The position numbers and the translations under genes are program-made. 64,000 bases of DNA from the NCBI GenBank assembly GCA_963756575.1, contig CAVWOM010000021.1, positions 496,001 to 560,000 on the forward strand, written 5' to 3'. The notes beneath the pieces were generated by a model. The model did not search any database. It worked only from the letters and a program-made list of their open reading frames with translations, and had not been told where the DNA came from. This DNA comes from Palsa-504 sp963756575. Its GTDB lineage: Bacteria > Actinomycetota > Actinomycetes > Streptosporangiales > Streptosporangiaceae. Shown piece by piece: positions 46,791 to 54,577 of this stretch (its first letter is position 1; the number at the start of each line of letters is the position of its first letter).

Positions 46791-46981
46791 GCCGCCAGAG
46801 ACGGCACCAGGAGCCTCCCCAACCCCACGCGCCCCCGGTGCCACGTAACCGGGCCCGCCCCTGACCGGGTCGATGTCCCATCCACCCGGTTCCGTGCCAA
46901 TGCCAGGAATTTAAGGCGGGTCATTTACCGGATCTGCGGGCTGTTTTCCTGGTCAGGCTCCTTTGCAGTGGGCGGGACGCG

Positions 46982-47007
46982 GCTGGCGAGCCGCCCGGCT
47001 CGCCAGC
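46982..47007. terminator. Strong GC hairpin in the intergenic region
   Basis: Perfect arms GCTGGCGAGCCG (46982-46993) and CGGCTCGCCAGC (46996-47007) are separated by CC. No U-tract follows, as is common for actinobacterial terminator-like hairpins. Confidence 0.5.
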
Positions 47008-47097
47008 AGACCGTGATACGGCGACATCCGCTGCCCGAATCGGGCCGTAATGTCCAGTCATACCTCAACTCCAAGTCGAGACATTTCAGGCGCAGAC

Positions 47098-47150
47098 CAT
47101 GATCATGGACAGTTTCTGGCGCTATCTGACGAAAGATGTCCATGATCATG
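47098..47150. repeat. Perfect 14-bp inverted repeat with nested palindrome
   Basis: Arms CATGATCATGGACA (47098-47111) and TGTCCATGATCATG (47137-47150) flank 25 bp. Each arm contains the palindrome CATGATCATG. It lies about 85 bp beyond the stop of the cyclase-like gene and could be a terminator, a protein-binding site or the footprint of an insertion element. Confidence 0.65.
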
Positions 47151-47234
47151 AAACAGCGCCGTGCGGGGGTGCCTCTTAGGTTCCTGGCATTGGTTCCGCG
47201 CCGGTCGATGCTCCATCGACCCGGCGCGCTAACG

Positions 47235-47894
47235 TCAGGCGGGACGCCGGTAGCTGTCCATCTGGGTTACCTGGTGCCGGTGGGCGTGCTCGGGGATGCG
47301 GACCCAGCCCGGGTAGCGCCTGCCCGCGACCCGCACGCGCACCAGCGGCCGGAAGGACTCGTCGTCGATGCCGTCGTAACCGTGGCGTACGACCGAGCTG
47401 TGGATATCTCCCGAGATGACCAGGACCAGCGGGTCGGCCGTCTCCCGGAGGGCCCGTTTGACCGGGGCGGCGTCGAGCAGGCGGAAGGCGACGTCCAGGG
47501 CCTCGCCGTAGCATCCGTTGTCGTCGTAGTGGACTTCGCCCGCGTGCATGACGACGCGGATCCGAAGTTGCCGCTGCGGCTGGCTGTGGCGCGGAAGGCT
47601 GGTGTTGTAATCGGCGAGGAGCCGGCCGAGCAGGGGAACGGTGTGGTTCAGCAGCAGGGCCTTGGGCGCCTGGTCGACCGGGTGAATGAGGGCCAGGATG
47701 CCGTCACCCCGGTCGACGAACCGGTCGCGGTACCGCTTGTCGACGCCGGCCGTGCCCAGCGCCACTTCGAACAGCTCGTAAGCCTTGTTCCTCAGCTCGC
47801 CCTTGACGGGGTTGGGCCGGGTGGTGGAACTCTCGATGTCCAGTGCCACGATGACACGGTAGAGAGGCAAGCCTGGCATCTGTCGCGGCCCCAT
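47235..47894 (-). CDS. Class III nucleotidyl cyclase-like protein
   Basis: A 219-residue single-domain protein with a nucleotidyl-cyclase fold. Metal-binding Asp positions are visible as Asp19 in VALDIESSTT and Asp64 in DRGDGILALI. The later motif GEALDVAFRLLDAA keeps the Arg but has Asp where canonical cyclases have Asn (NxxAxR). It may make a cyclic nucleotide or act as a nucleotide sensor. No receptor or transmembrane region is fused. A small ORF lies 44 bp upstream in the same direction, and an HTH/toroid gene is divergent beyond it. Start choice: ATG 47894, alternatives GTG 47897 and ATG 47879. Confidence 0.72.
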   Translation of the reverse strand: MGPRQMPGLPLYRVIVALDIESSTTRPNPVKGELRNKAYELFEVALGTAGVDKRYRDRFVDRGDGILALIHPVDQAPKALLLNHTVPLLGRLLADYNTSLPRHSQPQRQLRIRVVMHAGEVHYDDNGCYGEALDVAFRLLDAAPVKRALRETADPLVLVISGDIHSSVVRHGYDGIDDESFRPLVRVRVAGRRYPGWVRIPEHAHRHQVTQMDSYRRPA

Positions 47895-47937
47895 CACGGT
47901 TCTCCGGACGGGAGCCGCACCGATGCGGCGACAACTG

Positions 47938-48222
47938 TCAGGAGCGACCCGGCTGGGTGTACCTGGGCATGAGTAGACAACGGTCCTCCCTGTAGGGAGT
48001 TATTGTGCACGCAGGCCGCGGACCGGGATACGGCCCGACGGCGACAGGAAGCCCGCGCGGGTCCCGGCGGGTCACGCCGGAATCTGCGAGGCTGACGGGA
48101 TAGAAGCGATGAGACCGGTGGGTTGGCCGCCCCAAAGGCCCTGCGGCGAGGGGCCCCACGGCTGGAGTCTCGGTGGCGAGGAGCACGACGCGGAAGGCGC
48201 CGTGGTCCCGGTTGGTGGTCAT
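47938..48222 (-). CDS. Small hypothetical protein upstream of the cyclase-like gene
   Basis: A 94-residue frame starting at ATG 48222 behind a good AGGAGAAG site. It reads MTTNRDHGAFRVVLLATETP and then becomes Pro/Arg-rich without a recognisable fold. Its stop codon overlaps one copy of the 13-bp motif GCGACAACTGTCA. Either it is a real leader-type gene of the cyclase operon or a spurious frame over a regulatory leader. Confidence 0.45.
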   Translation of the reverse strand: MTTNRDHGAFRVVLLATETPAVGPLAAGPLGRPTHRSHRFYPVSLADSGVTRRDPRGLPVAVGPYPGPRPACTITPYREDRCLLMPRYTQPGRS

Positions 48223-48248
48223 CGCTTCTCCTGCGCTGGGTGGCGGGT

Positions 48249-48372
48249 GCGACAACTGTCACCAACTTCGTTGTCGGTGCTTGTCGTATGCTCGTTTTTG
48301 CTTTAGCTGACGACTGACGATTCTGTCATACCCGGGCCGACAACTGCCATACGTATATCCGCGACTTTTGTC
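48249..48372. promoter_or_regulatory. Divergent control region with an array of GACAA/TTGTC half-sites
   Basis: Five half-sites lie in about 125 bp: GACAA at 48251 and 48339, TTGTC at 48271, 48281 and 48368. The 13-mer GCGACAACTGTCA occurs at 48249-48261 and again at 47928-47940. The array sits between the cyclase-side operon and the HTH/toroid gene, suggesting cooperative binding by one regulator. Confidence 0.5.
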
Positions 48373-48438
48373 GGTCCGTCCGATAGGCTGTCGCAGAGTA
48401 GATCTTGCCGGTCGCAGTACCCAGCCGAAGAAGGGGAG

Positions 48439-50218
48439 ATGGCCGAGCCACTGGATCCCGCTGCCCTCGGTGTAGCATCCGTCCTGAAGAGCCTCCGGAC
48501 CCGGACAGGCCTGCGGGAAGAGCGCCTCTCCGGTACCGAGGTGGCCCTGGACACGCTCACTGGACTGGACAGAGTCCAGATGCTGATCAATGCCGGAGAG
48601 TCTCCCAGAACGGGCCATCGTGCGTGCCGTCCGGGCCGCCGTCGGCGCCCTGGAGCCGACGATGAGCATCGTCGCCGACGTGAGCCTCGGCCTGGAGCTG
48701 GCCGCGGACACTATTCCGGATGCCGACCTTTACGGCCAGGATCTCGGGCAGCGCCGGGAAGCCCTGCGGCGGAACTGGAACCGGCTGCACGAACTGCGGT
48801 CCGCGTCCCCGGGCGAGGTGCCTTCGCCTCGGGCGCTGCGGCTCGACGTCGAATCCAAGGCGCTCACCGCGCTCGCGACCGTTCTGACCATGGGGACCGC
48901 CCTCAGCGAACCGGCCGGGGCCACGGTGGAACTGATCAAGCCACGGGGCCACGAGCGCCGGCTGAGCGTTTCCTCGGTCAACCGGGCGGAGCTGCGGGTC
49001 TTCGGCGCGGAGCTCACCCGGACGCTGAGCATGCGCCAGACGACCGTCGAGCAGGCCGCCGCCGAGCTCGCCCTGCCGCCGGCCGACGTCGCCCGGTGGG
49101 CGGCGGGTCAGGAACTGCCGTCCGAGCCGGAGGCTCGCTCGCTGGACGAGTACCTCACCGCGCGGGGAGCGATCCAGAAGCTGGTCATCGACTTGCGCTC
49201 CCGGCCGGATCGCCCCGGCCTCCGGCTCGCTCCGGTGCCGGAATCGACCGCGCCAACTTTGCTTCAGACGTTCGGCAACGTCGCCGCGGCGCTACGGGAC
49301 TGCCTGGTCAGGGATGCTGACGGCAGGCCCTTGGGATGGCCGCGCGACCTGCGCGACCTGTCCGGTGAGGCGTCGGCGTCCTCCACCGCCTACGGCATCA
49401 AGACGATGATGCTGCTGGAGGACGGCCTGGCGGCCGACCTGGTCCCGGCCGCGCAGAACCTGCAGAAGATGGCTCGTAAGACCGGCGGGTATACCGGTCG
49501 TGAGCAGTCCGAGCCGCGCTCGGAGACAACGGCAGTGGCGCTGAGCGCGCTGCGCCGGATCACCGCCTTCGACGACTTCGATATTCACGTAGCCCAGATG
49601 GAACGGGGTCTGGGCGATTTCGAGAAGTCCCGGCCGTTCATCCTCACCACGATCCTGGAGACCAGCCTGCTGCTTGAGCCCGGCAGCAGGCTGGTGGAAG
49701 TCCTGATCGACAACCTGCTGGCCGCGCGCCGGCCTTACGGGGATCTGCTCCTGTGGCCGGAAAAAAGCGAGCCCCTGCTCATCGCCCCCAACCCGTCAGT
49801 GGCCCATACGGCGCGGGCGGTGCGGGTGCTGGCCAGCGCGCAGGCGATCCGGCCGTCCGGTCCGGTGCAAGAGGCCCTGCAACAGGCCACCGCCTGGCTG
49901 ACCGAGCCACGCGACCTGCACAACGCGTATGAGGCCACCGAGCGGCCGGTCCAGGACGGCCTCGAACTGGTACACATCCGGCACTTCACCGCCGCCTGGG
50001 TGGTGAAGGCCCTCGTCTCGGCGGGCGTCCCAACGGCACACCCCACGGTGAGCAGCGCGCTGGCGCAGATCTGGAAAAGCTACGGCGGGGACGCCGCCAC
50101 CTTGTGGGCATGGGACAACGGAGACCTGCCGATCTGGATGACGTTCGACGCGATCGAGGCCCTGCGGCTCGCCCACCTTGCTGTTCCAGCGCATCCTGGT
50201 TGGTCTTCGCCGCCGTGA
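48439..50218 (+). CDS. HTH plus alpha-toroid-like protein, frameshifted; no recognised function
   Basis: About 590 residues when rejoined. The N-terminus (MAEPLDPAALGVASVLKSLR...) reads from ATG 48439. One extra C in CCC 48604-48606 moves the frame, and the rest continues as ERAIVRAVRAAVGALEPT to 50218. Around residues 200-235 an XRE-like HTH is suggested by QAAAELALPPADVARWA. The C-terminal half has helical repeats such as KTGGYTGREQSEPRSETTAV, reminiscent of terpenoid-cyclase/prenyltransferase toroids. From the present sequence only the 48590-50218 part is continuous. The last ~12 residues look displaced by the adjoining inverted duplicate. Confidence 0.68.
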
Positions 50219-50359
50219 CGATGACGCGATTTAATCTGAGGCGCCTGGATTGCCCAGTGAAGGGCAGGCCGCTGAAGGTGCCTGGACCTTGATAACTGAC
50301 ACGAGATTTATGGAAACACCCAATCCTTCACGCCGTAATCCCTATCCCAGCGACAGGGG

Positions 50360-50704
50360 CTAGCTTGTCCTGGCCGCCGCGGCCAGATAAGTGAGCCGCA
50401 GGGCCTCGATCGCGTCAAAGGTCATCCAGATGGGCAGGTCACCGTTATCCCATGCCCACAAGGTGGCGGCGTCGCCACCGTAGCTTTTCCAGATTTGGGC
50501 CTCCGCACTGCTCACCGCGGGATGCGCCGTCGGCACGCCCGCCGAGACGAGAGCCTTCACCACCAAGGCGGCCGTGAAGTGCCGAACAAAAACTGATTCG
50601 GGCCGCCCTTCGGCAGGCCGCTCGGTGACTTCGTACGCGTCGTGCAGATCACGTTGCTCGATCAGCCAGGCGGTGGCCTGCTCCAGGGCCTCCTGCACCG
50701 GGTG
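50360..50704 (-). pseudogene. Inverted partial duplicate of the toroid gene's 3' end
   Basis: The minus strand encodes about 112 codons nearly identical to the C-terminus of the 48.4-50.2 kb gene, including AQIWKSYGGDAATLWAWDNG and DLPIWMTFDAIEALRL. It then ends natively (YLAAAARTS). With the plus copy at about 49864-50181 it forms a ~320-bp inverted repeat around ~180 bp of unrelated DNA. The duplicate has no start of its own family and is presumably a remnant of a second, deleted paralogue. Confidence 0.8.
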
Positions 50705-50785
50705 AGGGTGGCTTCAAGGCTGGGCAGCGCCCCAATGCCACTTGGCTTTAGTTGATCATGAGCGTCAGCTGGGCGGCGGACGTCA

Positions 50786-50902
50786 TGAAACCGGCTTCCA
50801 GCGCGTCCTGACGCACTCGAAGCCCGGTCTCATGACGTCACGGCGCCCCCGCGGCGCTCAGATCGCGGTGCTGGGCGATGCCAGCGTTACCTGAGCCGGT
50901 TC
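50786..50902. repeat. Dispersed hairpin repeat, copy B
   Basis: The core 50786-50832 matches the element at 10430-10477, with arms TGAAACCGGCTTC and GAAGCCCGGTCTCA. The tail GCCAGCGTTACCTGAG matches the copy A tail. It borders the toroid-gene remnant. Confidence 0.75.
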
Positions 50903-51338
50903 CCGGGGTCCCGTACCCGGCAGCGACTACAAGCCAAGCGACATCGGGGCAGCGCCCCGGCAGGCCCGCGCTGCCAGTGAGACCTGAGTAAACTGACCTG
51001 GTTCAGTGTGCGGCCGAGACCGTCGGCCCAGGAACGCTAAGCCCGATATGTCCAAATTCTTGATCGTCGCGTAACAAGTGGAAGTGTCCTCGGCGCCTCG
51101 GCGCACGCTACGATTTCCTAGCTGCATCTAGCCAAGGCATATTTAGCGGTTCTCCGCACGCGCAAGCCGCACCAGATCGGATGGTGGCACAGCCGTTCGG
51201 CTTAATGGACAGACGTGCCCAAAAGGTACATTCAGGTCTAAAATTTTACTCATATTCAAACTTGCAAGCGTTGATTCGCTCGCCGAATGGCCTAGCCGCG
51301 CCGTTGGTGGGCTCTTCTGGTTCGGGGAAGGAAGCTCG
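50903..51338. other. Noncoding, AT-richer spacer before the radical SAM gene
   Basis: No frame here resembles a protein. Base composition is clearly lower in GC than the flanking genes, especially 51200-51270. A promoter for the radical SAM gene is expected. An AAGGAAG ribosome site lies just before its TTG start. Confidence 0.5.
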
Positions 51339-52223
51339 TTGAACGCTGGCGGAACCTTGGCTGAGGTGGTGGGGACACCGCCGGCGGCAGTGCCGAAGGC
51401 TGAGATCCCGTCGGTCGACTGGTGGATGACGAGCCACTGCAACCTCGCGTGTGATTTCTGTTTCGGTCCTAAGCCCGGGCGGGATCCCGTTGAGCGCCGG
51501 GACGAGATCCTCCAGGCGCTGGCCGCCTCCTCCGCGCGTGCGGTGACCTTCTGCGGCGGAGAGCCGCTCCTGATCCGCAAGATAGGCCAGTACGCGACCA
51601 CGCTGGGACGGCACGGCAAGTCCACCGTCCTCAACACCAACGGCCAGCTTCTGCGCAGGCGACTTGACCAGGGGCTCAGGCTGGCCGACTTCACCGTGGT
51701 CGGCATCTCCGTGGACGGCCCGACGCCGGAAACCCACCGCGCGATGCGGGGAAAGAAAGCTGACCTCGACGAGGTGCTCAAGGCAGCCCGCCTGGTAAGC
51801 CGCACGTCCGGGGTCAGCCTGAAGCTCGCTACCGTGGTCAGTGCCGTCAACCGGGCTGAGTTGCCCGCGCTGGCCCAGATCGTCCACAATCTCCGCCCGG
51901 ACATCTGGCGCCTCTATCAGTACAGCAGCCGGGGTGACCAGAACTACGGCCAGCAGCGGCACTGGCTGGCGGATGACGAGTTCGAGTTCCTGGCCAAGGA
52001 AGCCACGAACCTCGCCTCACCCGTACCGACGGCGCCATCCACCGAGGCTGAGACGGAGGGCTGCCTTATCGTCGATCCGTCAGGCGATGTTCTCCGGCCG
52101 ACCCGAGCCGGGTACCTCCGGCTCGGGAACTGCCTCGAAGAATCGCTGGACGAGGTCTGGGCGAAAGTCCCGGTGCAGTCGACGATCATTAACAACAAGA
52201 TCTGGCTCTCTGTCGTCAGCTAG
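51339..52223 (+). CDS. Radical SAM protein with viperin-like layout
   Basis: A 294-residue radical SAM enzyme. The 4Fe-4S cysteines are Cys34, Cys38 and Cys41 in TSHCNLACDFCFGP. The SAM motif is FCGGEPLL (residues 71-78), then NTNGQLL and GISVDGPTPETH. The second half follows the order seen in viperins: LKLATVVSAVNR, RPDIWRLYQYSSRG, DDEFEFL and CLIVDPSGDVLRP. The twitch/auxiliary cysteines of SPASM proteins are absent. It could modify a nucleotide, as viperins do, or another small molecule. TTG start. A kinase gene follows after about 110 bp, which strengthens a paired pathway. Confidence 0.78.
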   Translation: MNAGGTLAEVVGTPPAAVPKAEIPSVDWWMTSHCNLACDFCFGPKPGRDPVERRDEILQALAASSARAVTFCGGEPLLIRKIGQYATTLGRHGKSTVLNTNGQLLRRRLDQGLRLADFTVVGISVDGPTPETHRAMRGKKADLDEVLKAARLVSRTSGVSLKLATVVSAVNRAELPALAQIVHNLRPDIWRLYQYSSRGDQNYGQQRHWLADDEFEFLAKEATNLASPVPTAPSTEAETEGCLIVDPSGDVLRPTRAGYLRLGNCLEESLDEVWAKVPVQSTIINNKIWLSVVS

Positions 52224-52332
52224 CTGACGGTCGTGAGGCCTGGGTCTCTGTTAAGGCCGCGATAATAGGCCCCATGCGGCACGGGGAATCGTCTCTCGCC
52301 GGGCCCTCGCCCCGGGAAGGTCAGGCGGCGCC

Positions 52333-53178
52333 CTGGCCGATCTGGTCCTGGTCGGCCATGTCGGTTTCGCCACGGAGCGGACGACTAGCGGCTCGGTCAC
52401 CTCGCCGGGTGGCTCCGGCTTCGCCTCGGCTTTCGCCGCGGCTGCCCTGTTCAACGGCGTCGGCCTGGTCGCGCAGGTGGGCAAGGACTTCGACCTCGAC
52501 GTCCTCAAGGCCTTGCCCATCGGCATGGAGGGAATCGCGGTCCGGGCCGGTCCCTCGGCCCGGTTCCGCATCGAGCAACCCGGCGATGGCCGCCTGTCGT
52601 TCCGGTCCGACCTCGGGGTCGCGGCCGAGCCGGGCTTCGACGCGTTCCCAGCGTCCTATCTCCGGGCCCGGTATGTGCACCTCGGGAGCGCGCCGCCCCG
52701 GCAGCAGCTGGCGTGGCTGGAATTCCTCCGTGCCCAGGGCTGCAGGGCCCAGGTCTCGGTGGACATGTTCGAGCCGTTCGTGGCGGCGGAGCCGGATACC
52801 TGTCGTGAGGCCTGCGCCCGCGCGGATCTCATCTTCCTCACCGGGGCGGAGTACCGCGGCCTCTACGACGGCCGGACGCATCCGCCGGTGCCGGTGATCC
52901 GCAAGCACGGACCCGGCGGCGCCGAGTTCATCGGCGCCGCCGACCGGATCCGGATCCCGGCGCCGCCAGCTGACGAAGTGGACCCCATCGGAGCCGGCGA
53001 GCTTCTGGCCGGGGCCTTCCTCGCGCTGCGCGCCCGCGGACTGGCCGAGAAGCAGGCTCTGACCTGCGCAGTCGCCGTGGCTACCCGGTCGGTGACCGAG
53101 TTCGGCGTGGCCGGCCCGGGGGTAACGCGCGAACTCGAGCGCGTCCGGGCGGAACTGGCCACCACGACCAGGGTCTAG
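52333..53178 (+). CDS. PfkB/ribokinase-family kinase, start unresolved
   Basis: A PfkB-fold kinase of about 281 residues from LVLVGHVGFATERTTSG to TRELERVRAEL. The C-terminal signature is DPIGAGELLAGAFLAL, with Glu where ribokinases have the catalytic Asp of GAGD. The frame is open from 52255 but has no ATG, GTG or TTG before GTG 52477, which is too late. CTG 52333 gives a natural N-terminus. ATG 52274 would fit only with a frameshift. The substrate may be a nucleoside or sugar supplied by the preceding radical SAM step (inference). Confidence 0.7.
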   Translation: MADLVLVGHVGFATERTTSGSVTSPGGSGFASAFAAAALFNGVGLVAQVGKDFDLDVLKALPIGMEGIAVRAGPSARFRIEQPGDGRLSFRSDLGVAAEPGFDAFPASYLRARYVHLGSAPPRQQLAWLEFLRAQGCRAQVSVDMFEPFVAAEPDTCREACARADLIFLTGAEYRGLYDGRTHPPVPVIRKHGPGGAEFIGAADRIRIPAPPADEVDPIGAGELLAGAFLALRARGLAEKQALTCAVAVATRSVTEFGVAGPGVTRELERVRAELATTTRV

Positions 53179-53532
53179 CTGCCGATCAGGCGCGCCGCGT
53201 GGGCTTCCTCCGCGGCCGCGACCTCGCTGGGCCGGCTCCCGGTCAGCCGCCAGGCGGCGGTCAGGCCGTCCGGCAGCGGCCACTGCCCGGCTAGGGGCCT
53301 GCTCGATGCGGCGCCGGACCTCGGGTTCGGCGCCGGGCTCGGCCGCGAACAAGATCCTGACCCGTACCTCGCCGTCGGCCCGGTCGGCGCGCACGTGGTG
53401 CGGTGCCAGCGGGCAAGGCGGCTCGTGCTCCCAGTGCCCGCACAGCGCGACCGTGACCGCGGCGCCCGGGACCCGTTCGTCGGCCCCGGACGGCAGGACC
53501 AGCATGGCTTCGTGGGCGTATGCCTGGCGCAT
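53175..53532 (-). CDS. Conserved-looking hypothetical protein, frameshifted
   Basis: Two minus-strand frames join into one ~118-residue protein. The first part is MRQAYAHEAMLVLPSGADE ... VRVRILFAAEPGAEPEVRRR. An extra C in CCCC at about 53289-53292 shifts the frame, after which LAGQWPLPDGLTAAWRLTG continues to the stop at 53175. I do not recognise a family. It converges with the PfkB gene (4-bp overlap) and diverges from the MerR gene. Confidence 0.55.
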
Positions 53533-53580
53533 AGGACCAGTATCCTCCGGACCACGGCGAATACCGGGACCGAAACGAGC

Positions 53581-53607
53581 GGCTTGACCTTTCCCTTGGG
53601 TCAAGCC
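53581..53607. promoter_or_regulatory. MerR-type operator/promoter palindrome
   Basis: Perfect 9-bp arms GGCTTGACC (53581-53589) and GGTCAAGCC (53599-53607) flank 9 bp. The TTGACC in the left arm can act as a -35 box. It lies 46 bp upstream of the MerR gene, consistent with autoregulation. Confidence 0.7.
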
Positions 53608-53653
53608 GGAGGCTCGTGAAACCGGGCAGGTCGCCCGGTCCTGGAGGAGACCG

Positions 53654-54466
53654 ATGGACTTGATGACGATCGGCGCGTTCGCCGGGCGGACCCGGCTGTC
53701 CGCCAAGGCGCTGCGGCTGTACGACCGGCTGGGGCTGCTGCCCCCGGCCCGGGTCGACCCGGACAGCGGTTACCGGTTCTACCGGGAGGACCAGGTGGCC
53801 GCGGCCCGGCTCATCGCACTGCTGCGGCGCCTGGGCATGCCGCTGACCGCCATCGCGGACATCGCGGCGAAGCCGCCCGGCGAGGCGGCCGGCGCGGTCG
53901 CCGCGTACTGGGCGGACGTCGAGTCGGCCACGGCCGACCGCCGGATCCTGGCCTCTTATATCCAGGCGAAGCTCACTGGAGGCGACATGCCGAGCTACGA
54001 CATCACCACCCGCGCCATCCCGCCGCGCACGATCTTGTCCATCTCCCGGCACCTGCACGCGGCCGAGACGAACGCGTTCTTTGCCGACGCGTTCGGCCGG
54101 CTGCGGTCCGCCGGTCCCGGCCTGGACGGCATCGCGGGCTGCCCGTACCTGATCTTCTACGGTGAGGTCAGTGACGACAGCGACGGCCCGCTGGAGCTGT
54201 GCCGCCCGGTAGCGGCCCGTCCGGGCCAGGACCTCGGAGAAGACGTCCAGGTCCGGGAGGAGGCCGCCCACACCGAGGCCTGCATCCGGGTAGCCATGAA
54301 GGGCATGGGCTGGCCCGCGCTGGCTCCCGCGGTCGACGCGCTCGAGGCCTGGGTGCGCGGCCAGCAGCGCGAGCCGGCCGGGGCGCTGCGCCAGGTCCTG
54401 ATCGGGGACCAGCGCACCGCCAGGCCCGACACCCCGGTCTGCGACCTCAGCCTCCCGCTGAAGTGA
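53654..54466 (+). CDS. MerR-family regulator with GyrI-like ligand domain
   Basis: A 270-residue regulator. The N-terminal MerR winged helix is MTIGAFAGRTRLSAKALRLY, then GYRFYREDQVAAARLIALLR. A coiled-coil dimerisation helix and a C-terminal GyrI/BmrR-type effector domain (about residues 118-268) follow, probably for a hydrophobic drug-like ligand. A MerR-type palindrome lies upstream and a strong terminator hairpin directly after. No exporter adjoins it, so its target may be elsewhere. Confidence 0.9.
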   Translation: MDLMTIGAFAGRTRLSAKALRLYDRLGLLPPARVDPDSGYRFYREDQVAAARLIALLRRLGMPLTAIADIAAKPPGEAAGAVAAYWADVESATADRRILASYIQAKLTGGDMPSYDITTRAIPPRTILSISRHLHAAETNAFFADAFGRLRSAGPGLDGIAGCPYLIFYGEVSDDSDGPLELCRPVAARPGQDLGEDVQVREEAAHTEACIRVAMKGMGWPALAPAVDALEAWVRGQQREPAGALRQVLIGDQRTARPDTPVCDLSLPLK

Positions 54467-54473
54467 CGGCTGA

Positions 54474-54511
54474 CCCGTGCCGCCGCGGCGAAACGCCCGC
54501 GGCGGCACGGG
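54474..54511. terminator. Strong 15-bp-stem terminator hairpin
   Basis: Arms CCCGTGCCGCCGCGG (54474-54488) and CCGCGGCGGCACGGG (54497-54511) are perfectly complementary, with the loop CGAAACGC. It starts 8 bp after the MerR stop. Confidence 0.8.
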
Positions 54512-54577
54512 CTCTCGGGCGGCGCGCTCCGTTACGAGCGACGCGGTGCTGGGCAAGCTTGTACACAGGTGGTGGCC

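Noticed and set aside
46639..46881. N-terminal extension of the HIT protein
   Set aside because: It translates the 17-bp tandem repeat and has no conserved sequence.
51339..52223. Firm annotation as prokaryotic viperin
   Set aside because: The motif order is similar, but many radical SAM proteins share it. Nucleotide-binding residues cannot be confirmed without alignment or structure, so it is kept as viperin-like only.
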